64,000 bases of DNA, from contig NZ_QGGG01000009.1 in the NCBI RefSeq assembly GCF_003148475.1, forward strand, positions 1-64,000, written 5' to 3'. The notes under the pieces are model-generated. The model made no database searches and was not told where the DNA came from. It saw only the letters and a program-made list of their open reading frames with translations. Both the position numbers and the translations under genes were made by a program. Shown one piece after another: positions 1 to 9,062 of the stretch. The stretch is from Pseudaminobacter salicylatoxidans (lineage in GTDB: Bacteria > Pseudomonadota > Alphaproteobacteria > Rhizobiales > Rhizobiaceae). Position 1 is the first letter of the stretch, and every line of letters begins with the position of its first letter.

Positions 1-2
1 AG

Positions 3-155
3 GCCTTCGCTAAAATCAAGCATTGGATGCGAATGGCCCAGAAGCGAACTATCGAGGACACCTGGCGCCAGGTCGGACACCTCGTAACAACCATCGAAGC
101 TGACGAATGCCAAAACTATCTCGCAAACGCAGGATACGCTTCCGTCAAAACGTGA
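3..155 (+). pseudogene. IS630-family transposase, C-terminal fragment
   Basis: The window opens inside a reading frame of 50 codons ending in TGA. Its translation, including HWMRMAQKRTIEDTW and the end ECQNYLANAGYASVKT, is the usual C-terminal tail of IS630-family DDE transposases (the ECxNYxxxAGY ending). The catalytic part lies to the left of the window or is lost. A second, unrelated transposase tail starts 11 bases later, so this looks like scar DNA, although the left edge prevents proof that the gene is broken. Confidence 0.7.
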
Positions 156-165
156 AGGACTCTAG

Positions 166-372
166 CCGCAAGGTTGGCGACAGCACATCGTCAAGCGGCA
201 CCTGCGCGCCATCAAGATTGCCGGCTTGATCTGGATCGTGGAGCGCAGCTTTGCCTGGCTCGGGTGCAATCGGCAGCTCGTCAAGGATTATGACTATCGT
301 GTCCAAACATCCGAGACGATGATCGACGCCGCAACCACTCGCTTCGTGCTTAATCGGCGTGCAAAACCTTAA
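166..372 (+). pseudogene. IS5-family transposase, C-terminal remnant
   Basis: An open frame between stops encodes WIVERSFAWLGCNRQLVKDY followed by DYRVQTSETMID, the conserved end of IS5-family (IS427-like) transposases, where the glutamate of ERSFAWL is the last catalytic acid. Only about 65 residues remain and there is no start codon or upstream DDE part. It directly follows an IS630 tail, so two different elements have left their 3-prime ends side by side. Confidence 0.8.
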
Positions 373-375
373 ATC

Positions 376-1423
376 TCAAACACCCTCTGAGCCGCGACCG
401 ACGCGGATGACGCGTTTACCGAAGTTTTTGCCGGCGAGAAGGCCGATAAATGCTTCCAGGGCGTTTTCCAGACCGTCTATGATCTCTTCGCGGTATTTGA
501 TCTTGCCGCTTGCGACCCAATCGCCCATCTCCCTGGCGAATTCTGGGTAGAGATGGCCGAAAGTGTCGAAGATGATGAAGCCCTGCATCCTGATCTTCTT
601 GCGCAGGATCTGGCCCATCAACCAGTTTATCCGATCCGGTCCTGCGGGCGGTTCGGTCGCGTTGTATTGCGATATCAGGCCGCACACAGGTATGCGTGCG
701 TGCGGGTTCAGAAGCGGAATGACCGCATCCAGCACCTTGCCGCCGACATTCTCGAAATAGATATCGATGCCGTTGGGGGCTGGCCCTGGCGAGATGTTCT
801 GCAAAGTCGGGGGCCTTGTGGTCAATGCATGCATCGAAACCCAGTTCGCTGACCGCATAGGCACATTTGTCGGGACCGCCGGCAATGCCGACCACGCGGC
901 AGCCCACCAGCTTGCCGATCTGCCCCACTGTCGCGCCAACCGGCCCTGTCGCCGCAGCCACGGCGATTGTCTCGCCGGACCTCGGCGCGCCGATCTGTTT
1001 CAACCCGGCCCAGGCCGTGAAGCCAGGCATGCCCAGAATGCCAAGCGCCAAGGACGGATGTGCCGGTGACTGGCCAAGATTGGTCACACCCTTGCCGTCG
1101 GAAACAGCGTAGTCCTGCCAGCCATTGTAGCTGAGCGCCCAATCACCTGACTCAAAACCCTCGACATTCGAGGTGGCAACCCGTGCGACCGTCCCGCCGA
1201 CCATCACGCCGCCGATTTCTACCGGGGCAGCATAGGACGGCGCGTCGCTCATCCGGCCCCGCATGTAGGGATCAAGCGAGAGGTATTCGGTGCGCAGCAG
1301 CATCTGACCGGAGGTAGGCACGGGCAGGGGACTTTCGATCAACCGCAACGTGTTCGCATCGGGCGCGCCCTTCGGACGCTCGGCCAATATAACCTGGCGA
1401 TTTGTCTTGTCGGTCTGTGTCAT
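376..1423 (-). pseudogene. NADP-dependent oxidoreductase (zinc-free MDR/CurA type), frameshifted
   Basis: Reading from 1423 down to about 790, the frame starts MTQTDKTNRQVILAERPKGA and carries SLDPYMRGRM and the nucleotide-binding stretch AAATGPVGATVGQIGKLVG. From about 800 down to 376 the continuation (GIDIYFENVGGKVLDAV ... KIKYREEIIDGLENA) sits in another frame. The two halves join into one protein of about 340 residues, the normal size for this medium-chain reductase family, which reduces enones and quinones with NADPH. A single-base indel near 780-800 breaks it. It is either a recent pseudogene or a sequencing error, since the protein is otherwise well conserved. Confidence 0.8.
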
Positions 1424-1475
1424 GATCTTTGCTTTTTAAAATACAGGTCGCGGGTACTCGAGGCCTCATTCGCGG

Positions 1476-2101
1476 TCATTGCCTGCGAAATACAAGCGAC
1501 AAATTGTTCGCCGGCATCTCATGGATCTCTGGTAGACCGAAGCCATGCAGCTTAGCATAGCGGGTGACATCCTCCACATTCCGTAAGCCCCAGTCCCTAT
1601 TGCGCGAACGCAATTGTTCATCGAACGTTTCGTTGCTCGATGCCGTTGGCTGACCCTTCCGCCGATACGGGCCGTAAAGGAACAGAACGCCACCCTGGCC
1701 AAGGATGCTTTCCGCCCCCTGAATGAGCCCCTCGGCGGCCGACCAGGGCGCGATGTGGATCATGTTGAGGCAGACGATCGCTGTCGCTTTCCCTGCCGGC
1801 CATGGCAGGTCGGTCACGTCGATACGCAACGGGGCCAGAATGTTTGGGCGGTCTCTGCCGCCATCCATTGTTCGATCGATTGAAGGGACGGCGCGTCACG
1901 TTCGCTGGGCTGCCATAGCAGGCTCGGCATCTCACGTGCGAAATGAACGATATGTTGCCCGGTTCCGCTGCTGATTTCGAGCACCGTACCGTGATCGGGC
2001 AAGGTCCGCTTCAAAATGTCTGCAATGGGCTCTTTGTTGCGCTCCGCCGAGGGGCTGACAAGGCGATTGTCCGCAGAAACGCCGAGCGTTTCGTTCCGCA
2101 T
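1476..2101 (-). pseudogene. DUF938 class I SAM methyltransferase-like gene, frameshifted
   Basis: The 5-prime part (from 2101) encodes NRLVSPSAERNKEPIADIL and VLEISSGTGQHIVHFA, the typical start and SAM-binding loop of DUF938 proteins. The second part (down to 1476) encodes APLRIDVTDLPWP, NMIHIAPWSAAEGL and the end NLSLVFRRQ. They lie in different frames and meet near 1840, so one base has been gained or lost. The combined length of about 205 residues is normal for the family, whose function is unknown. It is the second adjacent gene with a single indel, which makes local decay or local sequence error equally plausible. Confidence 0.75.
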
Positions 2102-2310
2102 TTTTATCTCACTCCCTCTGTCGATACCCGAATATTTACCGAAATTACGAAGGCTTGCCTGTCTTTGCTGAAGACTTCGCCTTCACGCGGATACGCATCG
2201 TTCCTCCTGTAGATGGTCGACTTCGGACTCGTTCGTTTTTCGCACCAGGACGGTCAATTTCCGGGAGCCGCAGTGTCAACGCTACGCAGGTTTTCAACTC
2301 GCACTGCTGA

Positions 2311-2520
2311 CTACAGGAGCATACCGGCAGACGGTGTACCTCCTGCCACCATCTGGCCCATCGAATAGCGGTTGTCATATGCGTGGACCAGCATAAATCG
2401 AATAAGCGGGTCGCTGTCCCATGCCGAAATTTGCGACGACCCGACGTCAACGAGGATATCATTATACTCGTATTGGCCGGCAACCACTGGGAAATCCAGA
2501 TCTTCGTATCCAATAATCAT
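2311..2520 (-). CDS. small hypothetical protein
   Basis: A 69-residue frame starting MIIGYEDLDFPVV has a good ribosome binding site (AAAGGGG, about 6 bases before the ATG), which is why this start is preferred to one ten codons upstream. It is acidic, has no signal peptide or membrane segment, and ends in a Gly/Met-rich tail. I do not recognise a family. It may be a small intact gene or the remnant of a larger one. Confidence 0.4.
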   Translation of the reverse strand: MIIGYEDLDFPVVAGQYEYNDILVDVGSSQISAWDSDPLIRFMLVHAYDNRYSMGQMVAGGTPSAGMLL

Positions 2521-3078
2521 AGAGCCCCTTTCTGATTTGCGACGAGGCATGCCCGAAACTGGGCGCGCCCTTCAATGGGTTGATTCCGCCATATTTACGC
2601 GGCTAAGCTTTCCATCTTGATACGCATTCCACGCAAGATGGCAGGTTTCTGATCAATAAATATGTCTTAACTGCTAACATATTACCAAAAATTACTACAT
2701 GAACGGGCATATTTATTTTAACATTCTCTAAGAATACTTTCTTATGAAAGTAATTATCCATATTGAATTATACAAATAAGAATTATTCATGGGAAATCAA
2801 TGGTTTCGTGGCCAGTGGGCGCTTCACCTCGCGCGAGTGCTCCCGGCATTCTGGGTGCGATAACAACACGACCAGTGTTCTGGACGTTGAACTGCGACCT
2901 CTGTTGCGTCAGCAGCCAGTTGCTGAAGCCGCTGCTTTTCAACCGCGAGCTGGCCAGAAGGTTCAAGTTGATCACCGCCGAGGTTGGCAGAATGTCACTA
3001 AAGGCGTCCTGTTGCCGGGTCGATTTCAGTACAAGACGGACAAGCGGTCCGGCAGTCTCCTCCAGACAGGAGATGCGA
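2521..3078. other. gene-free stretch with an AT-rich core
   Basis: No convincing gene is seen. About 2640-2790 is far richer in A and T than its surroundings and contains a small perfect hairpin (TACTTTC, loop TTAT, GAAAGTA at 2735-2752). The rest, up to the end of ytoQ, has frames on both strands but none with recognisable motifs. The composition break suggests inserted or decayed foreign DNA. Confidence 0.5.
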
Positions 3079-3525
3079 TCAGGGCAGCTTGCCGGTCAGG
3101 ACATAACGCAGGATCTGGGCGACCTGTTCGGGATGTTCCGCGACTGCAAGGGCGGCAGCATCGATCTCCTTCAGGGCGTGCTGATGGTCTGGCCCATGCA
3201 GAATGATCAGAGATTTCCCCAGAGCTGAGGCAATACCTGCGTCGAAGGCCGCATTCCACTGTCGATATTGCTCCCCGAAGCGGACGACCACGATATCGGC
3301 CTGGCCAATGCCGCGCCTTGTGCGGATCGCGTTGAGTTTGGCGCCCTTGTGGTCATGCCAGAACTTGTCGTCCTCGCGTCCCAGGATCGCCACACCGCAA
3401 TCGTCGCTTGCCTCATGGTCGGTCACCGGACCGTCGAATCTGACGTCCAAATCGCGGGCGCCTTCGATGATCTGATCGCGCCAATCGGTGTGAATCTCCC
3501 CGGACAAATAGACCTTCAGCGTCAT
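3079..3525 (-). CDS. ytoQ: YtoQ family protein
   Basis: This 148-residue protein starts MTLKVYLSGEIHTDWR, the signature N-terminus of the YtoQ family. It also has the GQADIVVVRFGEQYRQWNAA stretch and an HGPDHQHALKEIDAAA segment. YtoQ proteins are short cytoplasmic proteins related to nucleoside 2-deoxyribosyltransferases; no reaction has been established for the family as far as I know. A GAAAGGA site precedes the ATG. The gene is divergent from the MFS gene at 3728 with about 200 bases between them that must hold both promoters. Confidence 0.9.
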   Translation of the reverse strand: MTLKVYLSGEIHTDWRDQIIEGARDLDVRFDGPVTDHEASDDCGVAILGREDDKFWHDHKGAKLNAIRTRRGIGQADIVVVRFGEQYRQWNAAFDAGIASALGKSLIILHGPDHQHALKEIDAAALAVAEHPEQVAQILRYVLTGKLP

Positions 3526-3727
3526 GACAACTTCCTTTCCTGTTCAGTTGCGTCCCTCGCGATGCTCGTCAGCATCAATACCGTTTCCCACCGCGGCGGG
3601 GAAGCAACGCGCGTTTCTGCGTGGCCCGGCCGGTCAGCGAGCGGACACGGGCCGCTTTATGGCTCGATATGCGGCAGGCGTTGTCGCCATGAGAATTCGG
3701 TTGCATGCACCATCCGGAAAAGGTCGA

Positions 3728-4969
3728 ATGCCCGCCGTGAAAGCATTACTTCCTACTGTGTCCGCCCTGCTGTTTTCGGTCGCTATTCTCATCACGGGGA
3801 ATGGGCTTCAATGGACACTGATACCGGTCAGGGCAAGCCTCGAACTATTCGATCCACTCGAGATCGGGCTGCTCGGCTCCTCCTATTATCTCGGTTTTGC
3901 GCTCGGATGCCTCCTTGGCGGCCACGTCATCCAGCGTGTCGGCCATATTCGTGCATTCACCGCGCTCACGGCGGTTGCCTCGACCGTCGTCATGATCCAC
4001 GCACTCACGAGCAGTCCCGCGGTCTGGTGGGGGCTGCGGGCGGTCACCGGCTTCTGTTTCGCCGGCCTGTACCTCGTCATCGAGAGCTGGCTGAACGAAC
4101 GTGCGTCCAACGACAATCGCGGCATGGTCATGGGAATTTATACCATGATCAACCTGTCGGTGACGATCGTCGGGCAGATGATGCTGGCCCTGGGAAATCC
4201 GGCGGATTTCCTGCTGTTTGCGTTGGCGTCGATCCTGATTTCGCTCGCCGCGGTTCCGGTCGCGCTGACGGCTTCCCGTCCTCCTGCGCGCCTGCTTCAA
4301 TCCCGGCTGCGGCCTGTCAAACTCTATTCGAGGTCGCCGGTCGGCGTCGTTGGTGTACTGCTTGCGGGCGTCGCGACCGGCGCATTCTGGTCGCTTGGCC
4401 CTGCATATGTGATCGCATTCGGCGCGGACACCGCGGAGGTTGCGATCTTCATGTCGATCGCGGTTCTGGGCGGTGCCCTGGTCCAATGGCCGCTCGGTCG
4501 GCTCTCGGACAGATGCGACCGCCGGATCGTCGTGCTCGGGCTTTGTGGAGTGGGTGTGCTGGCGGCGCTGACACTGGCGCTGATCAACATCGAGGACCGC
4601 GTGGCGATTTCGGTTCTGGTCGCGGCTTTCGGCGCATCCGCTTTGCCGCTCTATGCGATCAGCGCAGCTCACGCCTTCGACCACATTAATGCTGAAGACA
4701 CCGTCGAAACGTCATCCGGCCTGCTATTGGCCAACGGGCTGGGCGCAATCGCGGGCCCGGTTGCGGCCGCTTCCCTGATGGGCCCCGCCGGCCCGGGCGG
4801 ACTGTTCTTAGCGACGGCGGGCGCACATCTCCTGCTGGCGTCTTTTGTTAGCTGGCGGATCCGGACAAGCGCTCCGGTGCCGAGAGAGGAGCGCAGTGAA
4901 TTCAATCTTGCGACAACCGCGCCGACGATGGTGGCGCTGACGCCGGAGGAGAAAGAAATCGTCGACTAA
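3728..4969 (+). CDS. MFS transporter (YcaD/UMF-like)
   Basis: A 413-residue hydrophobic protein with about twelve predicted membrane segments. It has the opening pattern of YcaD-like transporters (ITGNGLQWTLIPVRASLE, then IGLLGSSYYLGFALGCLLGG). The inter-domain loop carries a second basic motif, GRLSDRCDRR. The chosen ATG follows GGAAAAGG by a few bases; the frame is open further upstream, but that extension is hydrophilic, Arg-rich and unlike the family. The substrate is unknown; the family includes drug and metabolite exporters of the inner membrane. Confidence 0.85.
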   Translation: MPAVKALLPTVSALLFSVAILITGNGLQWTLIPVRASLELFDPLEIGLLGSSYYLGFALGCLLGGHVIQRVGHIRAFTALTAVASTVVMIHALTSSPAVWWGLRAVTGFCFAGLYLVIESWLNERASNDNRGMVMGIYTMINLSVTIVGQMMLALGNPADFLLFALASILISLAAVPVALTASRPPARLLQSRLRPVKLYSRSPVGVVGVLLAGVATGAFWSLGPAYVIAFGADTAEVAIFMSIAVLGGALVQWPLGRLSDRCDRRIVVLGLCGVGVLAALTLALINIEDRVAISVLVAAFGASALPLYAISAAHAFDHINAEDTVETSSGLLLANGLGAIAGPVAAASLMGPAGPGGLFLATAGAHLLLASFVSWRIRTSAPVPREERSEFNLATTAPTMVALTPEEKEIVD

Positions 4970-5000
4970 ACGGCGCCGACGAATCCGCATCGGACAATAA

Positions 5001-5397
5001 CAGGCCTACCGGCAATGGCGCACCGCCGCCTTCGGCGAGGACGGCGGTGCGGCGGAACTGCACGCCGCCAGCCAGACGACGGATGCGACCTTCACCACGC
5101 TCGGCATCCGGGCGCAGGCCGATGTCGCGCTCGGCGCCGTGCCGGCAACGGCGCGCGCCATGCTGGGCTGGCGTCATGCCTTCGGCGACGTCACGCCCGA
5201 GGCCGGGGCTGGCCTTTGCCGGTGGCGATGCGTCCACCATCGCCGGCATGCCGATCGCCCGCAATGCCGCCGTCATCGAGGCCGGGCTCGACGTCGCCAT
5301 GGCGCCTTCGGCGACGCTCGGCCTGTCCTATCGCGGCCAGCTCGCCGGCCGGACCAGCGACAACGGCTTCAGGGTCGACCTGAACGTCAGGTTCTGA
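5001..5397 (+). pseudogene. autotransporter beta-barrel, C-terminal remnant (frameshifted)
   Basis: From 5001 one frame reads QAYRQWRTAAFGEDGGAAEL, then TLGIRAQADVALG and MLGWRHAFGDVTPEA. A shift near 5208 moves to a second frame with FAGGDASTIAGMPIARNA, ATLGLSYRGQLAGRTSDNG and the terminal VDLNVRF. Alternating strands and a final phenylalanine are the hallmark of the last strands of a type V autotransporter barrel. A stop lies immediately upstream (4998-5000), so no passenger is attached. It is a dead 3-prime end of an autotransporter gene. Confidence 0.85.
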
Positions 5398-5621
5398 GGA
5401 GATCAGACCAACAAGGCATCGCCCGCGCCGGTGCCAGCCGGCATGGGCGCCTGATCGGGAGAGGCCAATCCTTCGCTGGTACGGCGAGCCGGTGGCATTG
5501 CTCATGCGAGGCGTAGTGCCGGATATCCCGCAAGAGCCGACCCAGAATGACCACAATTCGAGGGGGAACAGCGTGCGCGGCCATTCGTTTTAATCGTAAT
5601 CGTGCTTGAAAGGAGAGAACG

Positions 5622-6293
5622 ATGAAAACGTTTCTTCCAATAGCAGCAGTTGGTGCGCTGTTTGCCCTGACAGGGACGGCGCTTGCCGACACAGCGGTAT
5701 CAGCCGTTACCGATCTCAATGTTCGCGCAGGTCCAGGACCGCAATATCCAATCATCGGGCTTTTGGCCGCCGGTCAACGGGCAACCCTCAATGGCTGTCT
5801 TGAAAACAGCAAGTGGTGCACGATAGCCGAGGCCCAGGGTCAAGGTTGGGTGTATTCGGACTACGTGACCGCGGAATTCGGTGGTTCTCAAGTCATTCTT
5901 ACCCAGCGCCCAGCCAATTCAGGTGTAGCGATAGTCGCGGCTCCTGACGAAGGTGGCGGTGGCGCTGGAATGGTCACTGGCGGTGCCACGGGCGCGATTG
6001 CAGGTGCCATTATTGGCGGGCCGGTCGGTGCTGCCGTCGGCGGCGCGGTTGGTGCCACTGCTGGCGGTGTGACCGGAACCGTGATCGATCCGCCAGAACA
6101 GGTGCGCACCTATGTGGCCGCTCATCAGGACGCCCCTGTTTACCTTCAAGGGGAAGTTGTAACTGGTGCGACCCTTCCAGAAACGGTGCGCCTGCGTGAG
6201 GTTCCCGACTACGAATACCGATATGTGAACGTGAATGGCCAATTGGTATTTGTGGAGCCGCAGTCACGTCGGATCGTCTATGTGATGCGCTAG
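5622..6293 (+). CDS. secreted SH3-domain protein with DUF1236
   Basis: A 223-residue exported protein: signal peptide to about residue 22 (ending ALA-D), a bacterial SH3 domain at about 24-85 (TDLNVRAGPGPQYPIIG, GWVYSDYV), a glycine-zipper stretch at about 105-150 (GAIAGAIIGGPVGAAVGGAV), and a C-terminal DUF1236 region ending VFVEPQSRRIVYVMR. SH3 domains of this kind usually bind peptidoglycan or peptides in the periplasm, and glycine zippers can insert into membranes. The start follows AAAGGAGAG. Such proteins are common in Rhizobiales; the role is probably in the envelope. Confidence 0.85.
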   Translation: MKTFLPIAAVGALFALTGTALADTAVSAVTDLNVRAGPGPQYPIIGLLAAGQRATLNGCLENSKWCTIAEAQGQGWVYSDYVTAEFGGSQVILTQRPANSGVAIVAAPDEGGGGAGMVTGGATGAIAGAIIGGPVGAAVGGAVGATAGGVTGTVIDPPEQVRTYVAAHQDAPVYLQGEVVTGATLPETVRLREVPDYEYRYVNVNGQLVFVEPQSRRIVYVMR

Positions 6294-6390
6294 CAGATTG
6301 GGCGTTCTGACCGATAGCGGATTTCTTCCGACTTGAGATTATCTGCGTATCTGTCACGATGAGTGGCTGCCAGTTGCTTATCTGTCAGAA

Positions 6391-6422
6391 GAAGACCCGG
6401 CCGATGCTCTGGCCGGGTCTTC
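6391..6422 (+). terminator. hairpin terminator candidate
   Basis: A perfect 12-bp stem (GAAGACCCGGCC, loop GATGCTCT, GGCCGGGTCTTC) about 100 bases after the SH3 gene. It lacks a long T tract, so termination efficiency is uncertain. Confidence 0.6.
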
Positions 6423-6446
6423 TGCCATTACATTGGGGGCGGTAAT

Positions 6447-6581
6447 ATGGCGAGCTTTCAAGGTGAGAACCTGCTGATACTCCTGTTCGTTGGCCTGCTT
6501 CTCGCAGCGATTATCATTCTGAGCGTGATCGGCGGGCTGGTGATTTACGGGGTGGAGCAGAGCGCCAGAGTGCTGCCATAA
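6447..6581 (+). CDS. small single-span membrane protein
   Basis: A 44-residue protein starting MASFQGENLLILLFVGLLLA. Nearly all of residues 9-35 form one hydrophobic helix (LLFVGLLLAAIIILSVIGGL), followed by a short polar tail. A G-rich site (GGGGGCGG) precedes the ATG. The frame is open upstream, but the extension is Arg-rich and runs into the hairpin at 6391, so the internal ATG is preferred. No family is recognised. Confidence 0.5.
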   Translation: MASFQGENLLILLFVGLLLAAIIILSVIGGLVIYGVEQSARVLP

Positions 6582-6752
6582 AGAAGCCCGCCGGAGTTTG
6601 GGAAAGCGACCATGCCCTGCAACGAAGCAGGCAGCAAAAGGCTGATGAATGTTCGGCCGCAAACGAAAGATTGATCCAACGATGGAGCAATCGACGGAAC
6701 TTGCGGTTCGAACGTCGGTTTTCATCCATCCTCCAGGAAAGGAGAGACTAAG

Positions 6753-7016
6753 ATGAAAACCCTAATCCTGGCCGCAGTTGCCACAGTCATGTCCTTGTCG
6801 ATACCCGCCTTTGCCCAAGGTGGTTATGGCGGGATCACCCTCGATCAGAATGGGGTGCGTGTTCAGAGTAATAGACACCACGATCGCGAAGGATGGTACC
6901 GCCGCCATCATAGGAACGAAGATTGCCGCACCAAGATGACCCGCGAATGGCGACATGGCCACATGGTCACGCGCGAAGTAACCATATGTGGTGATCGCTC
7001 CTATCGGGGCGATTGA
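6753..7016 (+). CDS. small secreted His/Arg-rich protein
   Basis: An 87-residue protein with a clear signal peptide (MKTLILAAVATVMSLSIPAFA, cut after AFA) and a mature part rich in His, Arg and Gly (SNRHHDREGWYRRHHRNED) with two cysteines (positions about 58 and 79) that could form a disulfide. GGAAAGGAGAG lies upstream of the start. Similar small basic exported proteins are common in Rhizobiales; no function is assigned. Confidence 0.75.
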   Translation: MKTLILAAVATVMSLSIPAFAQGGYGGITLDQNGVRVQSNRHHDREGWYRRHHRNEDCRTKMTREWRHGHMVTREVTICGDRSYRGD

Positions 7017-7101
7017 TCCATCGCCGTCGCAAATCGGTCCGCCGCTTCACAAGACGACAGGCTATAAGGTGCCGGATATGAAGTGAAGCTGGATATGAAA
7101 A

Positions 7102-7123
7102 AAGCGGGCCGTGATGCCCGCTT
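7102..7123 (+). terminator. rho-independent-type hairpin
   Basis: AAGCGGGC, loop CGTGAT, GCCCGCTT, with a run of A before the stem and a C/T tract after it, about 85 bases after the small secreted gene. It could act in both directions. Confidence 0.6.
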
Positions 7124-7342
7124 CCCCTTCATTCCTGAGATTTGTGAGCCGCCGGTACATTCGTGGTCGGCGCACCATCAATCAGGGCAAATACAGCTAC
7201 CTCTCAGGGAAACCCAACATCGTATCTCGACGAGCATTCCCAGCCGGTTGGCAGCCGATGTCCCTCATATGGACGTTCGGGATACATAAAGCAAGAGGAT
7301 TGAGATTTTCGCTTCACAGCCAGAACGGGTCCAGTTATCGGG

Positions 7343-7543
7343 TCAGCCTTTGTCATCAACTGGGTGATCAGTGACTTCATCCTGTTCCTGCGCCAATCTG
7401 GCCAGCCGCAATCGCTCGCTCTTCTTATCGCGGGCCGCTCTCTCGCTTTCGATGATTTCTCGCGCCGCCCTCGTGGTTGCATCACCCTTGGTCTCGCTCG
7501 CTGTGGGTCTGGGCTTGAAGACGCCGTCGGGAACACTTTTCAT
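7343..7543 (-). CDS. conserved small hypothetical protein
   Basis: A 66-residue hydrophilic protein starting MKSVPDGVFKPRPTASETKG, with an alpha-helical charged centre (TRAAREIIESERAARDKKSE). GGAAGG is placed a few bases before the ATG. It resembles small uncharacterised rhizobial proteins with a central AAREIIExExAAR helix; no function is known. It lies downstream of cspA on the same strand but is separated from it by a terminator. Confidence 0.6.
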   Translation of the reverse strand: MKSVPDGVFKPRPTASETKGDATTRAAREIIESERAARDKKSERLRLARLAQEQDEVTDHPVDDKG

Positions 7544-7563
7544 CTATCATCCTTCCCAAAACG

Positions 7564-7589
7564 AAAAAGGCCGGGAACATCCCGACCTT
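7564..7589 (-). terminator. terminator of the cold-shock gene
   Basis: Read on the minus strand: AAGGTCGGG, loop ATGTT, CCCGGCCTT, followed by TTTCGTTTT. There is one mismatch in the stem. It sits 63 bases after the cspA stop and just before the start of the next minus-strand gene. Confidence 0.75.
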
Positions 7590-7651
7590 CTCCTGACTGC
7601 CTCAACGGCCAGTGCCAGTACATCCGTGGTCAAAGGCCGGACGCAATGTTC

Positions 7652-7861
7652 TTACACTGCCTGCAGGTTTTCTGCGGCGGTCTTGCCACTGCGGCTGTCG
7701 CGGACAGCGTCGAAGGAGAGCTTCTGGCCTTCAACGATGGTGCTCATGCCTGCCCGTTCGACGGCCGAGATGTGAACGAATACGTCAGTGGAACCATCTT
7801 CCGGCTGAATGAAGCCGAAACCCTTGGTGGAGTTGAAAAACTTTACGGTGCCTATTGCCAT
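7652..7861 (-). CDS. cspA: cold-shock protein (CspA family)
   Basis: A 69-residue single cold-shock domain with both RNA-binding motifs, KGFGFI (RNP1) and VFVHIS (RNP2). It starts [20 protein letters not shown]. It is a cytoplasmic nucleic-acid chaperone that melts RNA structure. AAAGGAAA precedes the ATG. A long stretch without a gene follows upstream (7862 to about 8330), fitting the long structured leader that usually controls cspA genes, although I have not folded it. Confidence 0.95.
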   Translation of the reverse strand: MAIGTVKFFNSTKGFGFIQPEDGSTDVFVHISAVERAGMSTIVEGQKLSFDAVRDSRSGKTAAENLQAV

Positions 7862-8328
7862 GACGATTTCCTTTCAATCGACATAGAAATTCGCCGCTTG
7901 ACCGAATGCCAAACGTCGTAGTCGTCGAAATTGAGAGGAAGATCGGTAGGGCGCCGAAGCGCAGAAACAAAGTTCTTCAGCAAAATCGATTTGAAAATTC
8001 TATCTGCTATTCACCCTCATTACAAGGAAGTTAGAAAAACCGTTCTTTTCTGCGAGTCTTGGGATGCTTGTCGACGTTGCTGTCGTTCTGTCAAATTCGG
8101 AAACGCAAAGAGAGAAATCTGCCGCGCCAAAAGAGGAAAGCGACGACGGCCCGAGGGGTTTCAGACTTATATGGACGCTCTCTCACCCTAAATGCAAGAA
8201 GCTGCCCCTGCTGAGAAGAGGCCCACCGGAACGGCAATCCGGCGGGCTCCGTTCTGCTCCAAACCACCCACATTAGCGGCAACTGATTTGCCGGCGACTT
8301 GTTCCATTAATCGTCGCACACCATACGC
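7862..8328. other. gene-free stretch, probable cspA leader and promoter
   Basis: No gene is supported here. The part next to cspA is relatively AT-rich and would include its leader RNA and promoter. Frames present on both strands lack recognisable motifs and usable ribosome binding sites. Confidence 0.5.
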
Positions 8329-8360
8329 AAAAAAGCCCGTCCGGCGAACCGGAGCGGGCT
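8329..8360 (-). terminator. rho-independent terminator
   Basis: On the minus strand: AGCCCGCTCCGG, loop TTCG, CCGGACGGGCT, then a run of six T. There is one bulged base. It directly follows the minus-strand gene ending at 8390. Confidence 0.8.
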
Positions 8361-8389
8361 GAATCATTTTGTTGGCGTCGGGAATATGG

Positions 8390-8695
8390 TCATGGCGGCG
8401 GTCGTTCCGTCATCGCGTACCGACACGCGGTAGCACCGACGGCGGCCGAGATCAGCGCCTTGCCAACCCCCCACAGCCAGCGTCCCATACAGCCGGAAAA
8501 CACCACGCGATCACGGACCTGCGCATACTCGGCCGTAGTCGGCCTGATCGCATCCACCGTCTTCTCCAGACCATGCAGCCGGTGCTTGATGTCGTGGATT
8601 TCCGGGGCACATGCTTCAGATGCCTCATAGCCCCGCTTGCTGCTTTTGGCGGCTTCCTTGGTGCTATAATCAGAAATCCTGTGCCGAGCCGACAA
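8390..8695 (-). CDS. hypothetical protein with C-terminal membrane helix
   Basis: About 101 residues: a charged N-terminal half with a probable coiled-coil (IHDIKHRLHGLEKTVDAIRP) and a C-terminal hydrophobic helix (WLWGVGKALISAAVGATACR). No ATG is available, so a TTG at 8695 is the working start; the frame remains open further upstream. Layout and size recall small phage or plasmid membrane proteins. A strong terminator follows, which supports it as a real transcription unit. Confidence 0.5.
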   Translation of the reverse strand: MSARHRISDYSTKEAAKSSKRGYEASEACAPEIHDIKHRLHGLEKTVDAIRPTTAEYAQVRDRVVFSGCMGRWLWGVGKALISAAVGATACRYAMTERPPP

Positions 8696-8727
8696 GGTCG
8701 CGTTTATTCGCGATGAAGGAATCTTAC

Positions 8728-8979
8728 ATGGAAACGCCGCTTAGAATCAGAAACGTCCTGTTCAAGGCATTCATCATCAATCTGCTGGTCATTATTTTTG
8801 CCTGGCTGATGTCGCTCAGCGGCGTCACTACAGTTTTGATGTCAGCATTTTTTGGCTTCAGCGTCGATCAAACACGCATGTACATGGCCGATATTATCGG
8901 GTTCTGGAAGGTTCTGAACGTCGTCTTCTTCCTGATTCCGGCAATAGCCATCCACTGGGAATACCGGACGAAGAGATGA
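8728..8979 (+). CDS. small two-span membrane protein (DUF6868-like)
   Basis: An 83-residue protein starting METPLRIRNVLFKAFIINLL. It has two hydrophobic helices (about 10-32 and 58-75) separated by a loop with FFGFSVDQTRMYMAD. The arrangement resembles the small DUF6868 membrane family. The ATG at 8728 is preferred to one at 8713 because AAGGA lies at proper distance. It is divergent from the gene at 8390-8695. Confidence 0.55.
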   Translation: METPLRIRNVLFKAFIINLLVIIFAWLMSLSGVTTVLMSAFFGFSVDQTRMYMADIIGFWKVLNVVFFLIPAIAIHWEYRTKR

Positions 8980-9062
8980 TCGCCGATCCGCTCGGCGGCC
9001 CGATAGAATGGAGCAATCTCACTGCAGCCTGGAGCACCGCATGCCAATGCGGATTTGTCTCA

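Noticed and set aside
3-372. A single intact insertion sequence at the left edge
   Set aside because: Two unrelated transposase tails (IS630 and IS5) abut each other; neither has its other parts or visible terminal repeats.
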